Assembly: GCA_903863885.1 (NCBI GenBank)
Contig: CAIPEB010000760.1
Span: 1 to 38,574, forward strand
Source of the DNA: an uncultured Planctomycetaceae bacterium
Lineage (GTDB): Bacteria; Planctomycetota; Planctomycetia; Pirellulales; Pirellulaceae
Length of the DNA: 38,574 nt
Direction: 5' to 3'
The notes beneath the pieces were generated by a model. The model was not told the origin of the DNA, ran no database searches, and worked only from the letters and a program-made list of their open reading frames with translations. A program made the position numbers and the translations under genes. Positions 8,149 through 17,129 of the stretch are shown piece by piece (position 1 is the stretch's first letter; the number at the start of each line of letters is the position of its first letter).

Positions 8149-11146
8149 AAGGATCGAGCCGCAGCAGCGCCGTGTCCGCCTCGGCGACATCGACGGTAAC
8201 CGTCGTGCCGTCCGAGGGGACGGCCTGCCCGGTCCGCACGTTGAACACCTTTCGCCGCTGCGGCAGACGCAGCTGCTTCGGGCCCGTCGTCGCGGCATGG
8301 ATGCCGGCGAACTGGCCGTCGGTGTAGAGCGCATCGTCGCTGTCGAGCCAGATGTGCACACCCGCGCTGCGTGCGATGTTCCGGACCAGGGCAGGGGGGA
8401 GCTGCATTGCGCCGCAATAGACGCTCGTCCAGCCGTCCATCGGTTTGACGACCAGGGCGGCCAGTTCCGTTCCCGGGAAACGCCCGGCAACGCGGGCAGC
8501 CTTGTCGACGGAGTAGAACCGCGGCGACACCATCCCCTCGGCCCCGAACCGCGAGCCGGCATTCAGCCCCGCACTGAGGGGATCGCCCGGCACCACCTGC
8601 AATTGCGGCTTGAATTCCACTTCGTCCGCAGCGACCTGAACGCCCGTCAGTGCCGCGATGCGACTCACGTCGCCGATTCCGGAACCGCCGGCATCCGGGG
8701 CGAAGTATCCCGGCGCGTACACGAACAGCGCCGTTGCGCCGTTCTTCCTCATTCTATCATGAATTACTTTTGTCATACGATCGTCAATACAGAATGCATT
8801 CAAGAATATATATAACTTGTAGAATGGCGTCTTTTCACTATTGAGATCGGAAAGCACCAGAAAGTCCCACGGTGCGCCCGACTGCGGCATCGTGACGACC
8901 TGGTTCAGCACGAGCGACGAATTGGCCATCGTGGGACGCATCCAGTAGAAGCTGTCCGGGTCAACGAGGACGGCGATCTCCGACTGGAACGGCCGGCGAC
9001 CGGGCAGGCTGTCCTGCATGATCCGGTTCGCCTGCCCCATATCCGCCAGGACCGTCGGATCGGAGAACCATCCGCCCGACATGTCGAACCAGCTGACGGC
9101 GGCACGCTTGGTCAGCACTTCGGCGAACTCCCGCCAGAAGACGCCGCGGGTTTCGGCCAGCGTATCGGCCCGGCCGTAACCCGAGTCCGGAGCGCTCAGG
9201 TGCGTCCGATGATCGGATTCGTCCAGCCATAGCTTGCCGCGCAGCCGCATCGAATCGGTTGCCGACATGAACGTGCAGGCTTCACGCGGCCTGCGGTACC
9301 AGTAGTTCGGCGGGCTCATCAGGAAGTCGATATCCGGCGAGTCGTAGACGCGACGAGCACCGAGGTGCCCCGAATCCTGCTGGTTGATGCCGTGTGCGGT
9401 AAGGTACGCATAGTAGGTGCCGACCAGCGACTCGCCTCTTGTCGCTTCGCGCACGATGCGGGCCATGTCGAGAACGGCGTCAGCATCCATGTTGTTCAAG
9501 AACTCGTACAGGTCCATGGCCGGCCGCTCGCGGGACGGATCTCGCAACACCCGCGAACCCGCCGGCCGTCGCTGGGCCTGTCCCGCCATCGCCGCGCCGG
9601 CCAGGGTAACCCCGGGATCATTCCACGCGGCCTTCAGTGCCGCGTCATCCGGGTATTTCTTCCTGAGGAATTCGCGAAACGCCGCCAGCGCCGGGGCGCT
9701 GTAATCGTCGCGGGACTCCTGCCATGTGCCCCACATCTGCCACTCGGCTGTATAGCCGTTGTAGAAGATGTAGCCGAGAATCCGGTCGGCATACGGAGTC
9801 TGGCGGAGATAGGCGATCAATTTCTTCAGATCGGAACCGATATCCTGCCGCCAGACTCTGGAAGCAAAGGACGTGGGCCCCCGCGTGCCGTTCTCGTACT
9901 TGCACAATTCATCCGGATGAGCCTCCTGCCACCAGCGAGGACCGGTCAACCCGATGTGCGGGAGGAAGTAGGCCTGCGGGTCGACATCGAGAATGGCCGC
10001 GAAATAGCGGTCGAATTCGCCGTAATCGAATTGGTCGGGCGCCACGTGTCCCAGGGCGGATTCCGTGGATGTGCCGAACCAGTCGCTGTAAAGGTGAACG
10101 CCGGACTGCGCAACCTCGCGGTGATACTCTGAGCGCAAGCCGCCCTCGGTGAGGAACAAGAAGCCCGCCTGAGGATGATCGTTAACGAAGATGGCCGCAT
10201 CGCCGCCCAGGCTGCGCAGCTCACATCGCGGAGGCTTGACCGTCCCGGCTCGCGCATTGGCGAGACGAACGGGTGCCGAAAGCGGCCCGCCGTCCAGATC
10301 CGCCTCGAAGCACCCGGCCTCCAGTGTCAGGGGCCCCGGATTCCAGTATGCCGAAAGGGGCAGTTCGATCTCCGCGACCGGCGACTGGCCGCCCGCTTCG
10401 AGTTTCCGCTGCTGCAGACGCAGTATGGTCGCCCCCGACCGCAGGTGTACGAATGCGGTGACCGCATCCAACGGGCCGGCCGCCGCCATTTCGCAGCGCA
10501 GGCTGAACTTCAGGGTGCCGCCCGCTTCCACCGACGCGGGAACGTTTTCCAGCCGCATGGATACTCGACCGCGCGGCTCACGCTGCACGCCCTCCGTGTC
10601 GCCCGGCTTTTCCGCCGCGAGTCGCACGTAGTCGATCGCAATCCAGCGATCAGCCTGGTTCCCCGGATCGAGCCGCAGGGTGCGAACTCGCTTGCTCGGC
10701 CCGCCCCATTGGCGCGAAGCCTCATCGGCGCGAGTCTCGCGCCAACTGTTCCTCGTAAGGTCCATGCGATACGTGGCCCACCCCTTGGCGATCGGCAATT
10801 TGCCGCCGAGACACCAGCGACCATCGGGACTTTCGTAATAGACATCCAGCACATCCGCTTCGCCCGACGAATACATGCGAACCGTCAACCACTTCAAACG
10901 GTTCGCATCGATACCCTCCGGCGCGACCCGCAATGTGAAATGCGGATCCCACGCGGTCCGGCCCTGCAGCATCCCATCCGAGCGGCTGGCCGGTTCCATG
11001 TTCGCGGCGCCCAAAGCGTCGAGCGGACTGCAGAAATTCCACTCGAGCGAGTCCTGCGCAATGCACGCCCCGCGGCCGATCCACGCGGCCAAAACGAAGT
11101 TCAGCACGAGCGGGATCGATCTGCGGTATTTCCGGTGTCGTTTCAT
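8147..11146 (-). CDS. Large secreted clan GH-A-like (beta-galactosidase-like) glycosidase
   Basis: The 999-residue protein starts at the ATG at 11146, nine bases after GGAG. It has a signal peptide: KRHRKYRR, then SIPLVLNFVLAAWIG, ending near CIAQDS. The first ~300 residues are beta-rich and binding-module-like. A TIM-barrel-like region follows (HLYSDWFGTSTESALG, then YIFYNGYTAEWQMWG, then LWLDESDHRTHL). After it comes a Rossmann-like segment (IAVLVDPDSFYWM, then KLYIFLNAF) that recalls the trimerisation domain of GH42 enzymes. The glutamates in YTAEW and WLDES are candidates for acid/base and nucleophile, but this assignment is tentative. The gene contains an AT-rich, rare-codon patch at about 8745-8850 (residues ~766-800) in the same uninterrupted frame. 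The stop codon (8149-8147) lies in the end of a MITE-like element. An extracellular polysaccharide-degrading role is likely; the substrate is unknown. Confidence 0.75.
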   Translation of the reverse strand: MKRHRKYRRSIPLVLNFVLAAWIGRGACIAQDSLEWNFCSPLDALGAANMEPASRSDGMLQGRTAWDPHFTLRVAPEGIDANRLKWLTVRMYSSGEADVLDVYYESPDGRWCLGGKLPIAKGWATYRMDLTRNSWRETRADEASRQWGGPSKRVRTLRLDPGNQADRWIAIDYVRLAAEKPGDTEGVQREPRGRVSMRLENVPASVEAGGTLKFSLRCEMAAAGPLDAVTAFVHLRSGATILRLQQRKLEAGGQSPVAEIELPLSAYWNPGPLTLEAGCFEADLDGGPLSAPVRLANARAGTVKPPRCELRSLGGDAAIFVNDHPQAGFLFLTEGGLRSEYHREVAQSGVHLYSDWFGTSTESALGHVAPDQFDYGEFDRYFAAILDVDPQAYFLPHIGLTGPRWWQEAHPDELCKYENGTRGPTSFASRVWRQDIGSDLKKLIAYLRQTPYADRILGYIFYNGYTAEWQMWGTWQESRDDYSAPALAAFREFLRKKYPDDAALKAAWNDPGVTLAGAAMAGQAQRRPAGSRVLRDPSRERPAMDLYEFLNNMDADAVLDMARIVREATRGESLVGTYYAYLTAHGINQQDSGHLGARRVYDSPDIDFLMSPPNYWYRRPREACTFMSATDSMRLRGKLWLDESDHRTHLSAPDSGYGRADTLAETRGVFWREFAEVLTKRAAVSWFDMSGGWFSDPTVLADMGQANRIMQDSLPGRRPFQSEIAVLVDPDSFYWMRPTMANSSLVLNQVVTMPQSGAPWDFLVLSDLNSEKTPFYKLYIFLNAFCIDDRMTKVIHDRMRKNGATALFVYAPGYFAPDAGGSGIGDVSRIAALTGVQVAADEVEFKPQLQVVPGDPLSAGLNAGSRFGAEGMVSPRFYSVDKAARVAGRFPGTELAALVVKPMDGWTSVYCGAMQLPPALVRNIARSAGVHIWLDSDDALYTDGQFAGIHAATTGPKQLRLPQRRKVFNVRTGQAVPSDGTTVTVDVAEADTALLRLDP

Positions 11147-11438
11147 GGTGTGTTCTCCGGGCGTTGAGTTCCTCAGAGTCTAGATTTCGGCACGTCGGAA
11201 ATCGAGAACCTCGCGGGCAATCGCAGCGAATCGGACTACGGCCGCTCGAGCGTCTCGTCGTCCGTGGAAATCCGTGCCCGTCCGTGGCTTCTTCCCTCCG
11301 CGGGAATCGACCACGGAGCCAGGGAGGATACGGAGGGAAAGTAATGAGCCGAAGCGAGAACGACTGATTGCCAGCGTCGGAGCAAATCGAGTATTCTGGG
11401 ACCCCATCACTTCGGTTTCGTTTTCACGGGGATCTGGC
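11147..11438. repeat. Divergent intergenic region with a 10-nt phased TCCGTG repeat
   Basis: This gap lies between the divergent GH-A-like and scramblase-like genes. Three TCCGTG units occur at an exact 10-base period (11261, 11271, 11281). They are followed on the same strand by reverse-type motifs (CACGGAG near 11311 and ACGGAGG near 11330), so the stretch 11261-11340 can fold back on itself. No gene is seen. Confidence 0.55.
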
Positions 11439-12026
11439 ATGCATCCGTTTTTGAATCGCAATCTGTTCCTGGTCAAGGAACACGTGGGCTTCTTCAAAGC
11501 CGCAAACAACTACGACATCTACGATCCGGCGACCGGCGAGCAACTGCTGCAATGCCGCGAGGAAAACCTCGGCTTCTTTACGAAGATGCTGCGTTTTACC
11601 GACTATAAACGCATGACGCCGTTCCACGTGCAGATCCGCGCAACGAGCGGTGAACCCGTGCTGGGCGTGCGACGAGGCGTCTCGTTCTTCTTGTCCAAGG
11701 TCGATGTGCTGGACGAACGCGACCAGCGCATCGGCGGGTTCAAACAGAAGTTCTTCACGATCGGCGGAGCCTTCACGGTACTCGACCACAACGAACAGCC
11801 GCTGTGCCATCTCCAGGGCAAATGGACGGGCTGGGAATTCCGGTTCCTGGCCGAGAACAACGAACTGGCCCTGGTGACCAAGAAATGGGCAGGCCTGGGC
11901 AAGGAGATGTTCACCAGCGCCGACAACTACGTGCTTAAGATCTCCGACCAGGTGCCGCCCAATCACCCGGTACGTCCGCTGATCATGGGCGCCGTGATGT
12001 GCATCGACCTGGTGCTGAAGGAGTAG
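11439..12026 (+). CDS. Scramblase / LURP-one-related family protein
   Basis: I place the start at the ATG at 11439, preceded by ACGGGGATC, giving 195 residues. The longer frame from 11274 is not family-like and runs through the TCCGTG repeat. The sequence is a series of short beta-strands with the typical opening of this tubby-like fold (FLVKEHVGFFKAANNYDIYD). Further family-type segments follow (FSRKVDV-like VSFFLSKVDVLDERD, then GGAFTVLDHNEQPL), and there is a C-terminal hydrophobic helix (LIMGAVMCIDLVL). In eukaryotes the fold includes phospholipid scramblases and LOR proteins; bacterial members have no settled function. There is no signal peptide. A membrane-associated role through the C-terminal helix is inference. 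The convergent SDR gene ends 24 nt downstream. Confidence 0.75.
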   Translation: MHPFLNRNLFLVKEHVGFFKAANNYDIYDPATGEQLLQCREENLGFFTKMLRFTDYKRMTPFHVQIRATSGEPVLGVRRGVSFFLSKVDVLDERDQRIGGFKQKFFTIGGAFTVLDHNEQPLCHLQGKWTGWEFRFLAENNELALVTKKWAGLGKEMFTSADNYVLKISDQVPPNHPVRPLIMGAVMCIDLVLKE

Positions 12027-12050
12027 CCGTCAAGAATTACCGGGCCGGCT

Positions 12051-12827
12051 TCACCACGGCGGCAACGCGAGGGTGCCGCCTTCGAGATGCACCACGCTGC
12101 CGTTGATGAATCCGGCCTCGTCGCTCACGAGAAACGCAACGGCGCCGGCCACGTCGTCCGGAGTTCCCATGCGCTGGACGGGGATCTTCTTGGCGACCTC
12201 GGCGTACAGGACGTCCTTGGGCTTGTCCCATCCTTCGCATGATTTGGCGAGTATCGGCGTGTCAATCGTGCCGGGGCTCACCGCCACGAAGCGCACTCCC
12301 CGCGGACTGTGATCGGTCGTCAGGCAGCGGATCATCGCGACCAGTCCGGCCTTCGAGGCGCAGTAGATCGCGTGTCCGGGAAAACCGATTTCTGCGGCCA
12401 CCGAGGTCGTGAAGCAGATCACGCCCGCGCCCTGCCGCTCCATGACGGGGATGCTGTGCTTGGCAATCAGCGCGGGGCCCAGCAGGTTGACGTTGATCAG
12501 TGCATGAAAATCGTCGAGCGTGAACTCGGTGATTTTCTGATTGCGCAGCAGGCCGGCGTTCGCGTGCACGATATCCAACCGTCCGTACCGCGTGACGGCC
12601 AATTTCACCGCGGCTTCGACATCGGCTTCGACGCTCGTGTCGCCGCAGTGGAAGACGCACTCGTGACCTTCCTGCGAAAGCCGTGCTTCGAGGCCCTGTC
12701 CCTCCTCGCGCTGGATCGACATGGTTACGACGCGGGCCCCTTCGCGCGCGAACAGTTCCGTGCACGCCAGCCCGATTCCGGAAGTGCCACCCGTGATCAG
12801 GACGACTTTGCTCTTGAACCGGTTCAT
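12051..12827 (-). CDS. Short-chain dehydrogenase/reductase (SDR)
   Basis: The ATG at 12827 follows AGGAG at a good distance and gives 258 residues, the normal classical-SDR length. The 45-residue upstream extension is rejected. Cofactor motif TGGTSGIG lies at residues 12-19, NAG at 90-92, structural Asn at 114, and the catalytic set is Ser142, Tyr155 and Lys159 (YCASK). The C-terminus ends GGTLALPPW. It is the last gene of a four-gene minus-strand run (Gfo/Idh, VOC, epimerase, SDR) with gaps of 79-104 nt. Oxidation of a sugar or sugar-acid alcohol is the natural guess from the context, but the substrate is not readable. Confidence 0.85.
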   Translation of the reverse strand: MNRFKSKVVLITGGTSGIGLACTELFAREGARVVTMSIQREEGQGLEARLSQEGHECVFHCGDTSVEADVEAAVKLAVTRYGRLDIVHANAGLLRNQKITEFTLDDFHALINVNLLGPALIAKHSIPVMERQGAGVICFTTSVAAEIGFPGHAIYCASKAGLVAMIRCLTTDHSPRGVRFVAVSPGTIDTPILAKSCEGWDKPKDVLYAEVAKKIPVQRMGTPDDVAGAVAFLVSDEAGFINGSVVHLEGGTLALPPW

Positions 12828-12906
12828 GCTCTGACAAGCTCCTGTTGGTAACTTCAGTCCTGGTTGATTATCGCGCGGCATCCGGCCGCTGACGCCGGAA
12901 TGCGTT

Positions 12907-13911
12907 TCAGCCGCGATAGCCGGAACGCTCGCGACGATTCCGCCCGCCCCGGCGGAATTCAATGGCCTCGTCGATCAATCGAAAAATGTCGTATCGGGGG
13001 CGATACCCCAGCACGTGCCGGGCCTTCGCGACATCGATGTAAAAATCACGGGCCACGGAATCGACGAGTTCAATGACATCGATCCCCATCTTCTCGCCCG
13101 CGTACCGGGCTGCCTCGACATAGTCGAACGGCTGGTCCATCGCGATCATGAACACCTGGCCGGCGATGTTGTCCTCCTGCAGCGCGAGCAGGTGGGCCTG
13201 GACGCAGTCCTCCAGCGCAACGACGTGACGTTTGACGGAACGGCCGTCGGGGTGGCGCAGAGCAACGGCCGCGTCACGACCACCCGCGTAACGTCTTTTC
13301 TGCCCGTCGTCCATCAACTCCGACCAGACCGGTATGCCGAAGTTTTCGCCGGCCACCGTCAGGTGGTTGAGGATGTCGTCCTCGGTGTGGATCCACGACA
13401 TGCGGAGAATCACGGTCGCGAGACCGTACTGGTGGAAGTACTGCTGGACCATCGCCTCTTCCAGCACCTTGGACAGCGGATAATAGCCGGGGTAGGCCGC
13501 CAGCGGCATATCTTCGCGGATCGGGGTCGGCTGATCGTGAAAGTAGATGCCGTTGACCGCATCGCCGCTGGCCAGGACGAAACGCCGACACCGACCGGTT
13601 CGCATGGCCGCGTCGAGCAGATAAAAGGTGCCGCGGGCACTCACGTCGATGACGCCTTCCCGATCCTCCTTGCAGGTGGCCAGATGCAGGATCGCGTCCT
13701 GATCCGCGACGGCCGCTTCGACAGCCCGCGAATCGCGCAGGTCCAGCGGGATCACGGCGACTCCCGGGATCTCGACCGGCAGGCGATGCCGCGTTGCCGT
13801 GACCTGGTAACCGGCTTCGACCAGCGCGGCGCAGACCGGCGTGCCGAGTTTTCCGCTGGCCCCGGTGACGAGTACGCGTTGAATGTCGACCACGTGATGG
13901 CTCCCGTACAT
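12907..13911 (-). CDS. NAD-dependent epimerase/dehydratase (extended SDR)
   Basis: The ATG at 13911 gives 334 residues; a TTG three codons upstream is less likely. The nucleotide-binding motif TGASGKLG sits at residues 16-23. The active-site set is Ser115 (ASGD), with Tyr144 and Lys148 in GYYPLSK, typical of extended SDRs. The late segment DVAKARHVLGYRPRYD is the usual nucleotide-sugar epimerase-family signature, although many planctomycete homologues act on free sugars or sugar lactones. It is the third gene in the minus-strand cassette, between the VOC protein and the SDR. Likely cytoplasmic. Confidence 0.85.
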   Translation of the reverse strand: MYGSHHVVDIQRVLVTGASGKLGTPVCAALVEAGYQVTATRHRLPVEIPGVAVIPLDLRDSRAVEAAVADQDAILHLATCKEDREGVIDVSARGTFYLLDAAMRTGRCRRFVLASGDAVNGIYFHDQPTPIREDMPLAAYPGYYPLSKVLEEAMVQQYFHQYGLATVILRMSWIHTEDDILNHLTVAGENFGIPVWSELMDDGQKRRYAGGRDAAVALRHPDGRSVKRHVVALEDCVQAHLLALQEDNIAGQVFMIAMDQPFDYVEAARYAGEKMGIDVIELVDSVARDFYIDVAKARHVLGYRPRYDIFRLIDEAIEFRRGGRNRRERSGYRG

Positions 13912-14015
13912 GGTTCGCAAGAATCTGACGCCGGCTCCGCGCGGCGTCGCCGCTCAAACCGCCCCCAAGATGCACTGCGGTCAGTGCATGCCCGCAGTGC
14001 CGTGATCCGTCGGAG

Positions 14016-14354
14016 CTAGGCGGAGCAACTCGCCGGCCCCTCGCCTTTATACTCCATGAACTCGATGACCGCGCCGTCGCTCGCCTGGTAAAACCCCACC
14101 ACGGCGAACCCGACGTCGAAGGGTTCGAGCAGCACCTTCATGCCTCGCGACGCATCCGCGATGCTGTCCACGCGATACGCGATGTGCGGCCCCTGTCGCA
14201 CGGGTCCGGTTACCGGAGTGTCCTCTTCGTAGCGCAGCCACTCGATGCGAAACGGGTGTTTGGTGAAATCGGTGATCCAGACCTTGGTCGCCTCGATGAA
14301 GATCTCACCGGGCTTCTTCTCCGTCGTGACAATACCGATGTGATCGAACTGCAT
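14016..14354 (-). CDS. VOC-superfamily (glyoxalase-like) protein
   Basis: The ATG at 14354 has AAGGAGCC upstream and gives 112 residues, one two-module VOC domain. Putative metal ligands appear in the expected order: His in MQFDHIGIV, an acidic pair in EWLRYEED, His in GPHIAYRVD and Glu in VIEFMEY. VOC proteins act as isomerases, lyases or dioxygenases and as small-ligand binders. In a cassette of sugar oxidoreductases an isomerase or epimerase role is plausible but unproven. It follows the Gfo/Idh gene by 93 nt. Confidence 0.8.
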   Translation of the reverse strand: MQFDHIGIVTTEKKPGEIFIEATKVWITDFTKHPFRIEWLRYEEDTPVTGPVRQGPHIAYRVDSIADASRGMKVLLEPFDVGFAVVGFYQASDGAVIEFMEYKGEGPASCSA

Positions 14355-14447
14355 GGGAGGCTCCTTCGTGCAAAGCGTTTGCTGGACGGAGGTCGTGACT
14401 GACAAAGAGCGACAACCGCTGCAAAACGGGCTTTCGCGTTATGAAAT

Positions 14448-15455
14448 TCACAGGATGACGATCTGGCCGGTCGTTGCGGAACGCGTGGCGGCGGCCATCA
14501 GCGCAACGGCATCGCGGGACTCACGGGGCGTGATCCGCTCGGGTGCGCGGCCGGCGAGCACGCAGTCGGCGAAGTACCGCAGTTCGGCCCGCAGGATTCC
14601 GAAACGACTTCCGAACACTTTGGGCCAATAAAGAGCGTCCGGGTGCTTGGGTCCCTGCGAGTCGTGGATCTCGATGCCCGCATTACCGCAGTCGATATAG
14701 ATCGCGCCTTCGGTGCCGATGATCTCCATCCGCGCGTCGATCTGGTAGGGCGTGCTCTCCGGCAGATGCCAGATCGACTCGACCACTCCGATCGCGCCGT
14801 TGTCCAATCGGAACATGGCCCAGCCGCCGTCCGGGTACTTGTTGTCGCCCGGATGGATTTCCTGGGCATAGACGTTGATGGGTTTGGCGCCAGTGAACCA
14901 CAGCATCAGGTCGGCGTCGTGGATGCCGTCGCCCTCCAGAGCGGAGATCTTGTCGAGGACCTGCCGTCCGATCCACTTGGACAGGTTGCGTCTCGCATGC
15001 ATCGAGATAATGCGGCCCAGGCGTCCCTCTTCGATGGCTTCCTTGGCCAGCGTCACCCGCGGATCGAAGCGGCAGATGTGGCCGACCATGAACTGGCCAC
15101 GCGCCTGGTTGGCCGCTTCCAGAATCACTTCGCACTGCGACACGTCGGGGGCCATCGGCTTTTCGAGCAGGACGTGCTTGCCGGCCCGCAGCGCGTCGAC
15201 GGCAATCTGGCAGTGGTCGTAAACGTGCGTCACCACACTGACGGCGTCGACCTGAGGATCGTCGAGCAACTGCCGGTAGTCGGTATAACAGCGATTCACG
15301 CCGTATCGCCCGGCCACTTCCGCGAGACGGTCGGCCCGGCGCGTGCATACGGCGGTCAGTTCGATGCCGGGCATCTGGGAAATGGTCTCGGCGTGGACCT
15401 CTCCAAACCAGCCAAGTCCGATCACCCCCCAACGAAGCGTATCAGCGACTGCCAC
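14448..15455 (-). CDS. Gfo/Idh/MocA-family oxidoreductase
   Basis: The start is GTG at 15455, preceded by GAGAGGAGG, a strong ribosome site, giving 335 residues. The N-terminal Rossmann motif is GVIGLGWFGE (residues 10-19). The family EKP triad is at 98-100 (LLEKP), and the C-terminal domain holds GDGIHDADLMLW with the His/Asp expected near the active site. There is no export signal, so it is a cytoplasmic NAD(P)-dependent dehydrogenase of a sugar, inositol or similar polyol. It is first of the four-gene minus-strand cassette and divergent from the Tat-type homologue, with a 276-nt shared upstream region. Confidence 0.88.
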   Translation of the reverse strand: MAVADTLRWGVIGLGWFGEVHAETISQMPGIELTAVCTRRADRLAEVAGRYGVNRCYTDYRQLLDDPQVDAVSVVTHVYDHCQIAVDALRAGKHVLLEKPMAPDVSQCEVILEAANQARGQFMVGHICRFDPRVTLAKEAIEEGRLGRIISMHARRNLSKWIGRQVLDKISALEGDGIHDADLMLWFTGAKPINVYAQEIHPGDNKYPDGGWAMFRLDNGAIGVVESIWHLPESTPYQIDARMEIIGTEGAIYIDCGNAGIEIHDSQGPKHPDALYWPKVFGSRFGILRAELRYFADCVLAGRAPERITPRESRDAVALMAAATRSATTGQIVIL

Positions 15456-15731
15456 GTGGATCCTCCTCTCGCATGATCAACTCAGGAACAACTCAGACCG
15501 AGTGCAGGCCGTTCGCGCACGGGATCTCGCTGCGGATTACCATGGGAACATCGTTGACACGTCGGGTCAACGGGTTGCAGAATTGGGCTCGTGCATTTTG
15601 CGTCCGCAGGTCGCCGCGCGACGGGCGATCCTCCGGCCGCCGCCGCGAAATCCGGCGAATCGGCTCACGGCTCCGCTGATGCACAGCACCAAACCAGGCA
15701 TTCAAGTTGCCCAAGAGACTGCGAGGCAAAT

Positions 15732-17129
15732 ATGGGAGTTCGTGGGTTCAACCGCCGTGAGTTTCTTGGCATATCGGCCGGACTGGCCGCGAGCGGTTTT
15801 GTTGCGCCGATGATCGTCGAGCGAGTCCGCGGAGCCGAACCGGCCAGTGAGAAGCTCCGCGTCGCAGCGATCGGCGTGGGCGGCCGCGGTTCGGGAATCG
15901 GCGAACAGGCTGCCGCCCTGGGGAACCTCGTGGCCTGCTGCGACGTTCATGCGGGAAACGCGAAACGATTCGCCGAGGCGATCGAACGCAAGCACGGGAA
16001 TAAGGTGCGAGTCTACGGCGACTACCGCGAAATGCTCGCGCAGGAAAAAGAGCTGGATGCAGTGACCATCGGCACGCCCGACCACTGGCACGTCAAGATC
16101 GCCATCGACGCAATGAAGGCGGGCCGGCACGTCTACAGTGAAAAACCGCTGACGCTGACGTACGAGGAAGGATCGATCGTCTGCGAAGCGCTGGCGAAAT
16201 ACCAGAAGATTTTTCAGGTCGGCACTCAGCAACGCAGCGAGTTCGATGCCCGTTTCCTGAAGGCGGTCGCCATCGCCCGCAGCGGACGACTGGGAAAGAA
16301 ACTCAAGGCGATCAGCTCCGTCGGCAAAGCCGCTTCGCGCAGCGCGGACAAGAACAAGCCGTTCGGTCCGTTCGAGACCGGCAAGCCGCCGGCCGAATTG
16401 AACTGGGATCTGTGGCTCGGCCAGGCCCCGAAGGTCGAGTTCTGCAAAGAACGGATCAGCTGGAATTTCCGCTGGTGGTTCGAATACTCGGGCGGGCAGG
16501 TGACGGACTGGGGCGTCCATCACACGGATATCGCGTTCTGGGCACTCGCGGGCGCCGATGGCCAGGCCGTTGCGGCCGAGGGCACAGGAAAATTCATGGG
16601 AGTCGAACGCGAAAAGGTCCTGGCGTTTCTGTCGGGCAAAGTGCCCGCGAACGAAATGCCGCAGGCCTGGAACGTGGCGCATGAATTCGATGTTGCGATC
16701 ACGCTGTCGACCGGACACATTATCCAGCTGATCAGCGGCGAAAACGAACTGCGGATCGAAGGCGAAGACGGACGCATTCGCGTCAACCGCGGACTGCTGA
16801 CCGGCAAGCCGGTTGAGGAAGTGGACAAGGATCCCAAGGCCAAGAAGGAAATCGAAGAGCTGATGGCGCAGATCTACGGCGGGTCGCTGCCCAGCGGCGG
16901 ACTGCCGCACATGCAGAACTTCTTCGATTGCATCAAGAGCGGCAAACAGCCGGTGGCGAATGTGCCGGACCACGTGCGATCCGTCAACGCGTGCCACCTG
17001 GCTAACATCGCCCTGCTGACCGGGCGCAAAGTGGCCTACGACCCGAAAGCCGGGAACTTCGGCAACGACGCCGAGTGCAACGGACTGATGAAACGCGCGC
17101 GACGTCCCGAATACGATATCGAAATCTGA
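15732..17129 (+). CDS. Tat-exported Gfo/Idh/MocA-family oxidoreductase
   Basis: The ATG at 15732, after GAGG, gives 465 residues; the longer frame from 15591 adds unrelated sequence. The N-terminus carries a twin-arginine signal (FNRREFLGISAGLAASGF) and a likely cleavage near RGAEP. Rossmann motif AAIGVGGRGSG follows, then TIGTPDHWHVKIA and YSEKPLTLT (the EKP motif). Later come WNFRWWFEYSGGQVTDWGVHH and the C-terminal family ending NGLMKRARRPEYDI. This long Tat-dependent subtype is abundant in Planctomycetota and is thought to carry its NAD(P) cofactor through export. It is divergent from the minus-strand cassette, and a related substrate is inferred. Confidence 0.9.
   Translation: MGVRGFNRREFLGISAGLAASGFVAPMIVERVRGAEPASEKLRVAAIGVGGRGSGIGEQAAALGNLVACCDVHAGNAKRFAEAIERKHGNKVRVYGDYREMLAQEKELDAVTIGTPDHWHVKIAIDAMKAGRHVYSEKPLTLTYEEGSIVCEALAKYQKIFQVGTQQRSEFDARFLKAVAIARSGRLGKKLKAISSVGKAASRSADKNKPFGPFETGKPPAELNWDLWLGQAPKVEFCKERISWNFRWWFEYSGGQVTDWGVHHTDIAFWALAGADGQAVAAEGTGKFMGVEREKVLAFLSGKVPANEMPQAWNVAHEFDVAITLSTGHIIQLISGENELRIEGEDGRIRVNRGLLTGKPVEEVDKDPKAKKEIEELMAQIYGGSLPSGGLPHMQNFFDCIKSGKQPVANVPDHVRSVNACHLANIALLTGRKVAYDPKAGNFGNDAECNGLMKRARRPEYDIEI

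Noticed and set aside
14016-14035. Solo MITE end at the stop codon of the VOC gene (AGGCGGAGC)
   Set aside because: Only nine bases match the terminal repeat and the GAAAGAA half is missing, so chance is likely.
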